From Drosophila pseudoobscura (lineage: Eukaryota > Arthropoda > Insecta > Diptera > Drosophilidae): a DNA stretch of 64,000 nucleotides. Under the pieces are notes generated by a model, which did no database searches, was not told the origin of the DNA, and was given only the letters and a program-made list of their open reading frames with translations. Made by a program: the position numbers and the translations under genes. Where the stretch lies: positions 25,482,001 to 25,546,000 of the forward strand of contig NC_046679.1 of assembly GCF_009870125.1 (NCBI RefSeq). The letters run 5' to 3'. Positions 35,382 to 48,600 of this stretch are shown piece after piece. The first letter of the stretch is position 1. Every line of letters starts with the position of its first letter.

Positions 35382-37850
35382 TTAGAAAGTGCCTGAAGGG
35401 GAATTAGGCAATTAGGGGGAACGTCTTGTGGAAATGGATTTGGATACTCACTGGGACATTCTGGTGGGTTCATATAGCCAAAGACATTCAATTCATAGAG
35501 CGACGCCAGCGTGATGAAGAACAGGTACCAGAGCATCAGAATTATACCCAGGCGCTTGTCCAGCTTCCAGCCGTTCAGGTGCGTCGAGAGGATCAGGAAG
35601 ACGACGGTAGAGAAGAGCGAGAGCGTCGAGTAGGCGAGACCTGGAATGGTTGAGGAGAAGAGAAGGGCACTCAAAGATTAGACCGGGTGACGGCCAGGGC
35701 TGCTGCTACGTCAGCTAGGCGAACTGTTAGAACACTCATGCCAGGCATACCACACACATGTTGCATACGACGAGTACTACGGGCGGGGGAGACACAAACG
35801 GGCGGGCGGGGAAGGGGGAGATGGGGAGAGAGTACATACCCTTGGAGATGACATTCACGTGCGAGCCGGGCTTTATGATGGCCGTTTGTATGAACCATGG
35901 AAGACCTAAGCACACTAGGATATCAAAGACATTCGAGCCAATCGCATTCGACACGGCCATGTCGCCGTAGCCCTCTTTGATAACGGCTATTGAGCTTAGG
36001 GCATCCGGCACAGAAACGCCAGCAGCCACGAAGGTGAGGCCCATCACGGTGTCGGGGATGGCCAGGGTGGACCCGATCACGGTGATCATCCACACCATAA
36101 AGTACGAGTAGAACGAGATCCAAACCATCGATAGCAGGAAGGTGAACGGATACCAGTTGCGGAACTGCTGCTGCCGGCAGTCGGGCATCGTCTTCTTGCA
36201 CAGGAAGTGTATCGGATACACTACATACCAGGCAACCAGCGCTGGCAGACCGCCCTCCGTCGGTCGCAGTAGGGGATCTGGGCGGGGCTCGCGCTGCTTG
36301 TCCGTCGACTTGTAGTAGTCAACGCCAGTGGGAGCAGGGGCGCCCACCAATTGGCCTTTAGCCGCACCTGCACCTGCACCCGCACCCGCGGACGCCGACG
36401 CAGCCGCAGTCTCGCCCGTCACAACAGACTCGGGCTGATCGGAGTTGTAAGCCATGTTCTCCTGGCCCTGTCCCTGGCCTTGACTGAACTGCCCCATACC
36501 CCAGTCGTCGACCGGTGGTTGGCTTGGCCTGGCACTGGCGGCCGCAGGCTTCGGTTGGTTCTCCTCGCCCCAGGCGGAATTCGGGTCCCAGCTGGCATTG
36601 GTGTCGCTGTAGTTCTGATAGTCGCCCTGGGGTTGGGTGATACTGGCGTCCACGCCATCGCTGGACTCCTTGGACATGCTCGTCTGTTGCTGTTGTCCCT
36701 GTCCTGCACTGCCCTGGGTGTAGGAGCTCTCGGGAACATTCTTGTAGGTCACCAAGGCCGACTGCTCCTCCTTGCTGGGCAGCTTAAACGGCAAGTTCAG
36801 CCCGAGGGCCCAGCGCTCCAGCTCCGTGTTGAAGTGGAGGGCCACGCAGTATCCCACATAGCAGAGCAGCATCACCACGGACTCGAACTGGGGAGAAAGT
36901 CGAAGATTAGTCTGCGGTCTTACGTGGCTTTCGCTGCACTCTTCGCGCACTTACACAAGAGATGACGTCGTTGAAGATAATGATCAGCATGACCAGGATA
37001 GAAACGCAGTAGAAGAAGCAGTCCCGCACCAGTGGCCACCAGTTTAGCTGGCAAACGGTTCCCGAGCACAGGGCACAGACGGATATCACGAACATAATAT
37101 TGAACACCGCCGAGCCGATGACTCCGCTGATCCCAATGTCGTCCTTGGCGAAGAACACCCCTATGACCACGGTGGCCAGTTCGGGGGCCGAGCTGCCGGC
37201 AGCCATGAATGTGGCGCCAGCCACATCCGGAGAAAGCTTTAGCTCTGTAATAAATATTTGGAGTTAGTAGAGCGCCCCAGCGGAAGCTTCCGTCCGGTCC
37301 GGTCCGGTCCAGTCCCTCAAGTCTCCGGGCTCACCTTCGCACAAACGGTCCAGGCTGGCCACGAAGTACTCGTCGCACACGATGGCCAGGCCAAAGAAGG
37401 TGTAGACGGCCACCAGGATGTGCAGGATAAGTCCGCCGTGCTGGCGCGCCCACTTGTTCATCAGTGGCTGAGGAAACTGCTCGATGGCCGGCGGGGTGCA
37501 ATTGTCGCGCTTGGGACGCCAGGTCGGGACGGCTCCATGCAAGTGAGTGGCCTCGGTGGCTTTCGGGGCCTGTGGAGGGAGCAATTGGGTGAAGCCAACC
37601 AGTGAAACGCCTATCAGACCCTACTCACATCAAACGGCGTGGTGTTCTCGAGCTCTCGATTCATCTCGGTAGTTACTTCTCCATTAGCTTCGGCATCGCC
37701 TTCATCCTCGGCCAGGCTGCCCACGTCCAGTGGTAGCGCCGATACCTCCCTGGTGTCGCCCTTGGCCGAGTAGATGCTGACGCAGTAGTAGATCAGGAAG
37801 AGCAGGCCCATGTTCCACATACGGGAGCGACGGGACCGGCGACGTACGAT
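35382..37850 (-). CDS. CG1090: K+-dependent Na+/Ca2+ exchanger (NCKX); 5' end not found
   Basis: Exons 37850-37629, 37569-37335, 37244-36955, 36887-35840, 35640-35452 and 35392-35382 join in phase to 664 residues. The first listed exon opens with an acceptor and reads IVRRRSRRSRMWNMGLLFLIYYC; basic residues before a hydrophobic segment resemble the NCKX N-terminus, so the start codon is probably further upstream, though Met 37820 is possible. The alpha-1 repeat is AGATFMAAGSSAPELATVVIG to GVIGSAVFNI. The alpha-2 repeat is MGLTFVAAGVSVPDALSS to NAIGSNVFDILVCLGLPW. Between them is a 200-residue cytoplasmic loop rich in Gln, Ser, Gly and Ala. The exchanger is a plasma-membrane protein expelling Ca2+ and K+ against Na+ entry. 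The last coding exon holds only 11 nt, completing SerThrPhe-stop after PPECP. The symbol is assigned from memory of the 82A region. Confidence 0.9.
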
Positions 37851-39207
37851 CTGTGTGCGGAAACGGAGGCTAGGGATTAGAACCCATCAGTCAAAGACAA
37901 TGGGGCCCACCCTACAGTACGGCTTATGTACGCGACGTTGCAGCGCCTAGAGGCGTCAGCCCTGAGTATATAGAAACAGAAGTACCTACTCATTCAGACC
38001 TACGAGTCTACGCGTGTGTGTACCTAAAGGGCAATTCGCAGCTCGCCTCGGATAAAATGGCAAGCTTATAAGGTTTATTGCCACCGACTTTGCTTGGCTT
38101 TGTGGTACTCGTACTGTGCCGGCTTGTGTCTGGGGGCCTGGCAGTGGAAATTGGATACCCGGCCTGAACTGCAGCCGTCTATCCCAAATGTAAATGCAAG
38201 CAAAAGAGAAAAACACAACAACGACATCAATTTGCTGCGAGTGTAGTGATACCCTGGATGAAAACAGGCTCCTTTCATGGTTAAGAGCAATGTTCTTACT
38301 ACTGAATGGCACAAGAGAAACGTAGCACCAGCCAAAGACTTTCCATTAATTTATCAGCAAATTGTACTGCAGAACATCAACAATGAAAGTGAACTTTCGG
38401 AAATATACCAATAAATTTACCATCCTTGCAGAGCTTGTCTAATGAAAATGTTTTAACGATCGATAGATCGATAGTTCCTATGTCATATATGTATATGTAT
38501 GGCCTTAACGACTGCTCTATCCTATGAAAGCGGGAAATGACAGATTGGCCTGCAAAAGTGCTTCCTTCTGTCCAAAGAGAAGAGCAACCACAGTACTCAG
38601 ACATGGAGAATGACCGATTGGCTGACCAGTAGGTCTGACTTGAAATTGAATATCCGTTAACGCTAGCGATTTGTGCAGTTGTCTTGCCAATGCTCAGCCA
38701 AAGACCATTGGAGTTGGGTGACATTCAATACGGCACACTTTGCTCTTGTGGGCTCAAGGAAATCTAGACTAGAATCTAGTCTTCACAGAGTGGAGCACAC
38801 ACGCTCGACGATATACCAGAGCCTCCTCGATTTGTTTGCTGGCAGTAATTAGAGGCGTCAATGTCGTTTCACCTCATCCCAGAGTGATAAGCGCTCAGTA
38901 AATATATGTACCAGCAAGCAGCAGTAAACTCAAGGCCCGTGGCGCTGAGAAGTGAGGCGGATCGGCAGGAACGAGAGTACTCGCACTATATATGTACATT
39001 CGAAGGCATCCCGTGGGTCCACAGACATCGCATGACATCATATCCTACAAGTCGTCGGGGGAATCCTTCAATCACGACGCATACTCGTAAATGTTTTTGA
39101 ATAAATTTGTTTCTTAGTGGCAATTTGGTTGATGTTGCAGATTTTGCTGTTGTTGTTGCTGCTGGTGTGATAACAGCGAAAATTTGCAGCAGATGTCAGG
39201 GGGTACA

Positions 39208-39247
<40 letters not shown>

Positions 39248-42204
39248 GAGAGAGCGAGAGCAAGAGCAAGTGGCGTTTTTCACCACAAAAATACACAAAC
39301 GATGAATGGTGGGCGAAGAGTGGGGGAGTGTTGTCCCCGTCCACATCGGCGCCTGCCTTGTGGGCCACTCGGTCATGCCGCATAATATCGATTTACTCGC
39401 ACATTCATGGACCGACCCCCTCCTCTTCTGTTCTTCTGCTATTCGACGAAGCTTTTACTCTTACGCGCTGTTGGGTAAGGTGGCTGAGTGGGGGGGCTGG
39501 GCTGTAGGTGGAGCGCTTTTCGCTTGACTTTTGCTGTTAGTTACAGTTGTTGCTGTTGATGTCGTGTCGAGGTGGTGGGGGGGGGGGAAGCAACGATGAT
39601 GTCGTCAATGACGCTCGCAAGAGTAAAAGGAGGCTGCTGCTGCCAACCGACCCAGCGACCATCTTATAAAAATAAATGGCTGCGCTAACTAAATAGATGA
39701 GGAAGGAAGTGTCGGCGGGGCTTGTGGCGCGGACTGGGTCGGACTGGGGCGCCTCGGCTTACATCATACACACTCGTGTTTTCCTCAGCAGTGCAAAGAC
39801 AATGGGAGGACTCATGAAAGGGATAGAAAAGAAAAGCAAGAGCAGGAACAAAAATAAAGGAAAGTAGACAATTGACTTGCAATTTGCATAAAGCCAACGG
39901 GTTGGGGAAGGGGATGGGGTTCGGAACTTGGATGGATAAACAGGGGCTCAGCTGATTAGGCCCACACCCACAGCTCACACCTCACGCCCCCCTGCAGGCC
40001 CATTTCATAATCACTTTTTACCATTTTGCTTATTGTGCCTGGGGCTATGGATTGAGCCAAACTTTTCACTAAAACTCGGCTGGAAATTCGGTGTTTGCTC
40101 AGGCTTTTTGTCAGTTGCAGTCGTTAGATGGGTTTTTGCGGAAAACAGATACAGAAGAAAACCGTTGCATTGGAAAACATGTGAGGAAATGTGGCCTGGC
40201 CTGCGATTTTCAGTGTTCACTTTTCGTTCTCGGCTAGGGCTACTATCCCGGTAATCACTCCCTCCACTCCGCTCCACGCGCTGCAGCTGTTTTCGACCAG
40301 CAGTTAGCTTAGTAATGCATTTTTCCACCGAACCGTTATTATTTAGTTTTCCGTTTTTCCGTGTTCTTTTCGAGGGGGAGAACGGGACCAGTTCTGTGGT
40401 GTGTTGGTGTTTCTGTTTCTGTTTCTGGTGTGTGTGTGTGCGGCTCGACACGAGTACGGGACCGAGACCAGGCGCGAGCTTTGTTTGCGAGCGATGTGCA
40501 CTTATTCGCGTTTTAATTCATTCGAATTCATAATTTAATTCGTTTTTATTCAGCAGCAGCAGCGCCAACCGACTCCACCGAAATTCAATGCGCACTGGTG
40601 GCGCGTCGTCAAGTCTGCCGCACAACTTCGCCTCAGGGGCAGGGTGGGGTGACAGAAACCCACCACGGCCGAGCGCGTCGGCAGGAAATGTCAGAGTTGC
40701 CAACTTTTTGAGACTGTCTCCCTCAGCGCGCCATCTATGGGAGCTTTACGGTACGGCCAAAGCTGGAATTTGAACGAAAGGTCTGGCTCGGACAGTCCGT
40801 CTCCAACTTCGAGGTTTGGAACTGTTGAAAAATTGCATTACAGGCGAACAATGGCCCGGCATCGCATTTATGGGTATTTGTTTGATTATTATTTATATGC
40901 GCCCTCCCCTAGCCACAAGCGTCAAGTGCATTGGCCTGGTCAATAGCAAATAGCAAACAGCAAACAAACGATCTTCCATTTGAAGTGCCGCAGAGGACAT
41001 CAATTGTCTGGATTTTGCCACATTATCCTTTACATTGAGCCCAGAGCCCAGACGATTCCGATGATCGGGCTCTTTCTGATGTGCAACGTGACATGGCTAC
41101 ATGCCGCACCCTCTGATCTAGCCGCCAGCTCTTGCCCCGTCGGCCTCTTGCAAAAACAAAGACAGCTCGGGGAGGACACTCTCGCTCTCGCTCGTCACTT
41201 GTAAAAATCGGCATCGCAGTCACAATGACGGATTTACCTGTTGACACCTCACAAATAGACAATTCTGCTAATTAATAATGGGAGCGCTCTCGAAACTCGA
41301 GACTAGAATCGGTCCGGCAGGACCAAGAAATATGACGGCTCTCCGAAATTCAATTGTAACAGGTTAAATGGCTCAATTATTAGTCGGTACATCACAAGCC
41401 TCATGGCATGGCGAGGTCGGGCAGACATTCAGTCTGCGAAACTCGGCTCTCGAGTAACTGGGCGCAGTAGTTCCCGGAAAACGGAGCGGCTGCTCCTTTG
41501 AGTTGACGTTGACAGAAGTTACGCAGAAATATGACTTTGATTCACGAATTTCAGGGATTGGATGGTGGGCAATGAGCAGCTTAGGGCTGCTTTGTTTGCT
41601 ATCCACTATTAAGGTTTTGTTAGCTGTCAAACGTTAAGGAGACGTCGGAGTCGTTAAGGCGATTGTAAATCAAAGCCAATCACGGGAGCTAAAGTTGTTG
41701 CATACGATATGGGATGAGCGATGAAGATATGAGAATGTGGGATGCGGGTGAATGGCTTACGGAGGGTACTCTTTGTATGAACAGGTCCACGGCTTTCGTT
41801 AACTTGAAAGAACTTTAAATCACAGAATAAATAAATGAATGCAATATATGTACATTGTACATATATGGTCACCCACAGCTAACTTTGAAAATTAGAGAAA
41901 AGATTTCCGGAAAACCGTGTAATCGGGACATAAATAATGCCACTAGCATAAAGTTTTTCTTTCTTACATATGCTAATCATCAAATATGCCATAAGCTATA
42001 CTATAATCCAGGGACCGCAAAGAGTTATGAATGCAAATTTTACCCAAATAAATCAATGGTAAGGAAGTATTTTACGCCAACTATTAAAAAAAACTTATAT
42101 TTTCCAATTTTTATTGAAAAATATACACGCAAAAAAACGCATATTTTTCATTATTGCAATAAAAATAATAATTAAATTCCATATTAATTTTAAAAGTTAC
42201 ATGT
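37851..42204. other. NCKX upstream region, no certain exon
   Basis: The NCKX start exon and promoter should lie here. Candidate 5' sequence is the GC-richer stretch at about 40250-40750, but no exon can be supported. The (AG)n at 39209-39242, a run of about 13 G at 39577-39590, and TG repeats near 40426-40440 are the only clear structures. Confidence 0.4.
39209..39242. repeat. (GA)n microsatellite
   Basis: About 17 uninterrupted AG/GA units are read directly. Such GA tracts can bind GAGA factor, which is relevant if the NCKX promoter is nearby, but that is only a possibility. Confidence 0.95.
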
Positions 42205-42615
42205 TCGGCAATCTGCTACAGATGGTCATTATGTAAGACAGATTTTCGTTCTTTAGGGGCGGAAGGGGGCGTGGTGAAATTTTGAAACAAACTTGATTCA
42301 GTGTGAACTCACGGGAGTCTGGATGCAGATGGCTTTACCAATCCAGCAATTGATGCTGATCAAGAATATATGCATATAGTCTTTATTGGATCGGAAACGC
42401 TTCCTTCTGGGAGTAGCACACATCCACTTTCCCCAAAAATCTAATATAGCCATGTCTGACTCTGTCTGTCTTGTTAGATTCCTAGCTTTCAGAGACTATA
42501 AGAGCAAGACAAACCAAATTTTGGTATCCTGACTCCTGTGATTTCATACCTAATCAAGAACAAAAATCTGCGGCATACACAATTTTGAAAATACGAGAAA
42601 ACCAAAACCCAGAAT
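42205..42615. mobile_element. INE-1 / DINE-1-like relic with inverted halves
   Basis: About 42230-42450 contains 'ttgatgctgatcaagaatat', 'ggatcggaaacgcttccttct' and 'aatctaatatagcc' in the same orientation as the 21.4-kb relic. About 42450-42615 ('catgtctgactctgtctgtc', 'ttcagagactataagagcaa', 'aattttgaaaatacgagaaa') matches the 21.2-21.4 kb relic in the opposite orientation. Two halves of the same element are thus joined head to head. It is noncoding and degenerate. Confidence 0.6.
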
Positions 42616-45600
42616 CATAAACAAAGACATATTATATAGGCATATTATTGCCAGAAGGAACAAATAAAATGGGGTAATCATGTAAGGAGTATCTTCAAAG
42701 AGTAGCACTTAAACTTCATTCCTAAATCGAAACTAGCCCATTCAAAAAAAGGAGAAAAAACACACAGTTTGTGTGCTAATTAATTACTCAAGTACATTCG
42801 ATTGAACGCAATAAACATTTCAAGAGAAGCTGATTCCCATTTGGTTGTGGATTGTAATTTTTGGCTGTTTTACTGCGATCTGCCTTCAATAAGTGATAAG
42901 GACACATACAAACACGATCGCTGACACCAACATTTCAATTACAGAGCATCCATGCTATCGAATTTCTTTATCAGTAGATTTGCATACATATATAGCTCGA
43001 AATCACACATCAAATTATATCTGCAACCGGTTCCGTGATGCATTCATTCCCCTTTTAATTTTCATTTATTAAATGTCATCGACGACATTCCTTTTTGCTT
43101 CTACATAAAAACTTTGACTGCAATAACAAATAATGTTACAAAATAAACAAAAAACCGGGAAAAAATTCATTATAAACGCAAATTTGTCTTTATACAAAAT
43201 TGCTTGGGCTTACGCGAAAATATTGTATTTTAAAAAACTGAAATTTGCAGGCGAAATTAAGCCTGGAAGACATTAAAGAGCCGAGGGGAGAAACATGAAC
43301 ATTTAAAATTGTACGTAAAGTAAAATTAGAATTGCTAAAGCACGCCGAAGACCAAATGCCCACACATCAAAGTAATAGCTTGAAAATTGTTGGTAGTAGA
43401 ACATGGGAGTAGAACATCTATATCTTTCTATATATATGTGTAAATATCTGGGGAGATTTAAGGAGATTTATTTTTTAACTTTCACTTTTCTTGAAGTAGA
43501 TCTCAGTGGCATTAAAACATTATACACAATTTTATTATATTAAGAAGCCCTTTTTGAGAGAGGGTTCTTAGCCTTACAAGTTCTTCGGATATGGGTAATT
43601 ATCTAATAATATATTCCCTTTTGTGTTTTTGTGGGGATTTGGGCATGTGTGCCCAGAGACTTCATTGTAAAGCTGGCATCCAGGGCATTGCCCCCCATAG
43701 CTGGCCTGGAGTACAGCCGCATCCTTCTACTCGAATTGTCCGGCATATCCTTGGCTTGAGCCTACACTACTCTCCAAGTAATCAGTAAGCCGTTGATGGT
43801 TAATGGTTGAAAGGGATCATTTTCTTTTGGCTGGTTTCTAGTTTGATGTAAGCTCGATGTTGCCTTATTGCGCTTTTTTTACGAGATGGTCATAATATTT
43901 CTGAGCAGAAAGAACAGACGAACGAATCCAACAAGATAACGAAAATGTGCGTGTGAGCATGTAGCGATGGCATAAATCTCAATAACAAGAGGTACGATCA
44001 AAAACGACCATTGGAACGGAATTTATTCCGTTGTTTCTTCGTCTCGAATTTAAGTTAGAGCTAAATATTCGAAAGTGCTGATATGTGCCATGGACAAAGA
44101 TTGTCGTTATTGTCATAGGCTCAAAATCAAACATGACTCAGTTGTTAATAAAAAGTGCAACTACCGGAAATTGGGACACCACCAGACCATTTAAACGGTT
44201 CCTGAAGTCACGATATTGCTTTAAATGTTTGCCGGGTCATCCAATTATGTATGAAATATACTGAATGAGTTGTCCCCAAATGTCAGAACAGGCATAAAGA
44301 ATCTAACGAAAATATAAATACACATATCCGAAGCTTATCCAAACCATACCTGGATGACATTTTTCGAAACTTAAAGCCTTCTATAAAAACACGTCTTTAA
44401 TGTTCTCCTTACATTTAAATAATAAATAGCCCAGTCTTCGGCAGTCAACGGCAGATTCAACGATTACACAGATTATTCAAGTGCCCGTCGATAGTTCATA
44501 ATCGTATTGATCGTATCTTCTAACATTTCAATAATAATAAACCTAACCCCCTGCAGTCTTGTAAAATATGCCGACATCAACCGTAACCAGCCACACCTTC
44601 ATAGGTCTGAAGCAACCTCTGCCCCTCGCAGATATGAATGAAATGCCTGAGTGACTCCCTAGGTGGCATGTTTCATGGGCCGTCCAGTTTCGAATTAGTT
44701 TATAAACTAAATACAAATATGGTGACTAAAATGCGTTACCTAATCGATTTAATACGCTCAATTTGAGCGGCGACCCAGTGTCTGCCACAGGAGCCACAGG
44801 CCAGGACCCTGCCGCTAGCCACATTGGCGACCGCATTGCCGCAGGACGAAGTGGCTACGAAAGGTGGCTGGTACTCCGCTAGTACTCCGAGCCGATGCGA
44901 GAGTCGAGCTCGGACAAAGGCCCGCAGTCACAATGGAAAAGCAGAGTCAGAATCGAGTCTTCTTTTGACGCAACTGCCCGAAATTGGCCCGCTCGTCATT
45001 ATTTATATGCCACTTTCTATGCGGACAAAGCGAGGGAAGGTGTCAGCCAGAGGTGTCGGGACAGGACAGCCCCTCTCCCAGATGCGGTTGCCCGGCGCAG
45101 ATCACGGCGAAGACATGCCACAGTCCGTCCCCGTCTTCGGCTCTATTGTCTCATTGTTTTGTTCTTGCTTCATCGAGTGGCTTGGCCGTGGTTTATAGCG
45201 AAGATGAAAACGGGTAGGGACTGTGGACGGGGATGCGACGGAGCAATCCTTTGTCTGTGGCGACTCAATAAAGAACTTATTGTGGACAAATTTCGACATT
45301 TTTGAAGCGCTGTTTACGGTTTGGTTTGTCTCTTATGTGCTCGGGTGTATGGCGTTCCTCTTCTGGCACCAAAGGACATGCTTGACTTTTAACAGGAATC
45401 AATTTATTTTATGCGAAATAATCGTGTTGATGGCTGCGTTCTCGCCCCTTTTTCTCCCTCTTTCAGCCTTTCTCTCTCTCTCTCTCTGTATACATATATT
45501 TCTATCTCCTGTTTCCCCCACTGCTGGAATTTGGGTTTGGTTTGTGGTCGCACCATCCCCGACCACGACCCCGGCCTCGGCCTCTGCCAAAGCCCCGGCT

Positions 45601-48600
45601 CAACCCCCTAACACTGAGAGCTGGCAAACCCTGAGGGCTGTGACGGGGTTTGGGCCATGGTCTCGGCCTTCCCTTGGAGCGCATAGGTGAAGAAGGGTGG
45701 AAGTAATTTTAATTTATGATGTCAATTTACAGTAGTTTTTGCGGTTTACCCGTCAGATAGTCGGATATTGTCTCTGCAGCAGGCGCAGCAAATCTGATTG
45801 GGAATGAATTTCACTATAGGTTCGTTTCCAACTATCAACGAACGGCAATCAATCAATTCCCCAAACACTCTTCATTACTATTAGGGTTTTTTTTTCGGAA
45901 AAAAATATACTTTTTGTAAGCATTTTTTGTTTTTCATTTGGATTGCAGATCCACACGAGCGCAACTGCCAAAAATCGGTGGGCGATCAATCAAAACGAAC
46001 TCAATATTTTGCAATCTCAACAATTGCACGGCCCTCAGAGGACGTGGGCCATGGACATGGGCTAGCGAGTGGCATCTGCAAGGTTGATTGAGGATCGTCA
46101 GATCGCTGTACACCTACTACGAGAGAGGGGCACTTCACTCCACATTATTTCAGTATTCAGTTCATCATTCATCTGAGGCCATTCAGAGATTTGCGATCCA
46201 TTCATCACGGTCAGGCACAGATATGCTCGTCCACAGAATAAGAGAGACAGCCCAGTGTCAGCACTTGACAGCTGACCAGGACCCGGGATCGGGCCCTGGC
46301 CCTGGCCCGTTAGGTAAACATGAATTTACCGGTTATTATTAGCACCTTTCAATCATAATTGCACCATAGGAGTTGCCCAACTCCGGCACAGGCCCAAGAC
46401 GAGGACCAGGCCGGGCATAGGCCCAGTTCAATTGCCAACTTCCTACCGTTTCTTTGACAAAATCGGTGCATCTACATTTACATTCAAAGGTCAGTCAGCG
46501 TCAGCCAGCACTGAGATGATCATGTGTGAAAAGGCTTTGCAGCCAGTGTCGGGCTGGGTCAATGGGCAACCGGTAGCATTGTGTGCCTTCTGGAGAACTC
46601 CCTGCCCATTGTGGCATGGTCGCATTGTCGCACTCCCGCACTCTCGCACGTTTCAATTTGCATTTGACTTCCCGGGCTGCCGTGGGCGAGCCAAGCCACT
46701 TATGTTTCCTAACTTCCCGCCGGGAGTGCTGCAGCTCTTCGCTCCTCTGTGGTTCAATGGCTCAGTTTGCTGGGCGGATCAAGGCTCGGACCGCTCCTGG
46801 GTCCTCTTCTTCGACGGTCTTTGCTTCCTGGTTCGGAGGGAGCGTGCCGGGGCCGGCAATTGTTCCAGATTTGCACACATTTCCTTGCACTCGCTTGCAC
46901 AAATCTTTCAATCCTAAGACGATTTCCTCTTGTAAATCTGTTATAAGCTGCAGAGAATGTCACACGGCCAATTGAATAATTCCACATTCAATATGCTTCC
47001 GAGTTTCTATGAATTTCTAAAGTTTCTTTAAATTCAGATTCGAAAAAAAATCTCAACCATAGCAACCATAGATATGCAACCATGCAAAGAATGAATTTCG
47101 AATAATATCTTCAATTTATAATGTAACACATGTACATTTTATTCACGAAATGAATACCCAGTAGACAGTAGTGTAGTTTCGGTAGTTTCTTTGTTTAAAT
47201 TGAATAAGATTTGTCGCCATAGAAAAGGTATGGCAAACAAGTAGTGTTCCAATCGCGATATTTATTTAATCGGATTTTCCAAACGGAACCGAGAACTAGC
47301 AACACCCTACGTGGAGAGATGTACTGGAGAGGGTATCTGTTAGACATGGGTTGGCCCAACTTAACTCGGTCGCTCCACTTCCAGCGCCCTCGAAAGTGTT
47401 GTAAGCCCGGCCATGGCAATCCGCCTAATCCTGGGCAGGTAAGTAAAATGCTGTTGTACTTTGCTGGCTGTTTGGTTGGTTGTCGGTAGCCAACGGATCA
47501 GCCAGCGCGACTGTGACATTGTTCGAAGGCGAATGTCCGTTAATAATAGAACGATTACCCGACGAGGTCAACAATTTCCACACAAACAGACAGGCAGATT
47601 GAGGGATAGAGAAGATCCATGCGGGGATGTACGTACTATCTGCATGACGATGGATGTGAGTGCCCGTATGGATATTCAAATTGAAAAACGCCGCAGGACA
47701 CACCGGACAAAGGCTTGTCCTCGTCCTTGTTCTCGTCCAATGGCCAGTTGTCAGCGATTGAGCTGTTGAATGGACTGCTCTACAAGCGGATTATTGGATT
47801 TGAGGTTAAGTGCGTTTTCAGTGATTGCAACTAAAACGAAACGAAATTGAAATTTTCCGACGATTTTCACAACTGTTTTGACTTCGGAAATGCTGCCGCT
47901 CTTGTTTCCGTTACCGTTGCCGTTCCCCTCCCCCTCCCCCTAAGCTGAGTCGAGCCGGCGACAAAAAACGCGCCCGAAACGCACTCTGTGGGCGTGGCCA
48001 ACGGAGAACGCCATTGCTCGACCCTGCAGCTGTTCTCACGCGTGCACACACACACGAACAAATACACACGGATGCAGGGCTCTCTCGTCTGCAAGCGAAA
48101 GCGAGAGGGAAGACCAGCTGCCGTGGCATGCCCCAAGCAGCGTCGGGCGACTAGCCGCGTGCGCCAAGGCAGTCGTGTTTGTGTGTGGGAGAGCCGATCG
48201 TGCTTCGAGTGGCAGTAACCGCAGCGAGGAATGGAATGGGAAGGGCGCAGGACAAAGCCACTCCGGGGCCCGGATTGGGGTTGCTTTTGCGGCGAGCCCT
48301 TTAATGGACGACGCGCCGTCGGCGTGGCCACCGCGCGCGGTTTCTCCGGCGTTGTGTCACGGGATAAATGTTAATCGATATCTGTGTGCCGGTGCCTGTG
48401 TCCGACATCCTTTTGTTGCCACGCCACTCCATTGTGCCTCCTGGCACCCGAAAAGAGCAGCGTCCGCGTCGCATCTTGGCGCGCTAGCCGCAGAAATTGG
48501 TCGAGTGCACTCGCTCGAAAAACTAATTTGATTTATGTCTTCTCATTCGAGTGCCGCCTCCCCTCGTTCACGTCCTGAGAGTGGTTAGATTTCAACTCGG

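Noticed and set aside
36351-36965. A 204-codon plus-strand open frame
   Set aside because: It is antisense to the large NCKX exon, whose GC-rich composition keeps the opposite strand open.
37986-38312. A 108-codon minus-strand open frame as the NCKX first exon
   Set aside because: No donor compatible in phase with the acceptor at 37850 was found, and the sequence does not resemble the NCKX N-terminus.
39209-39242. (GA)n tract as a GAGA-factor promoter element
   Set aside because: It is a simple microsatellite; no transcription start or gene can be tied to it from sequence.
44824-45690. Overlapping plus-strand open frames of 77-155 codons
   Set aside because: Several frames are open at once in GC-rich DNA, a sign of composition rather than coding; no domain is recognised.
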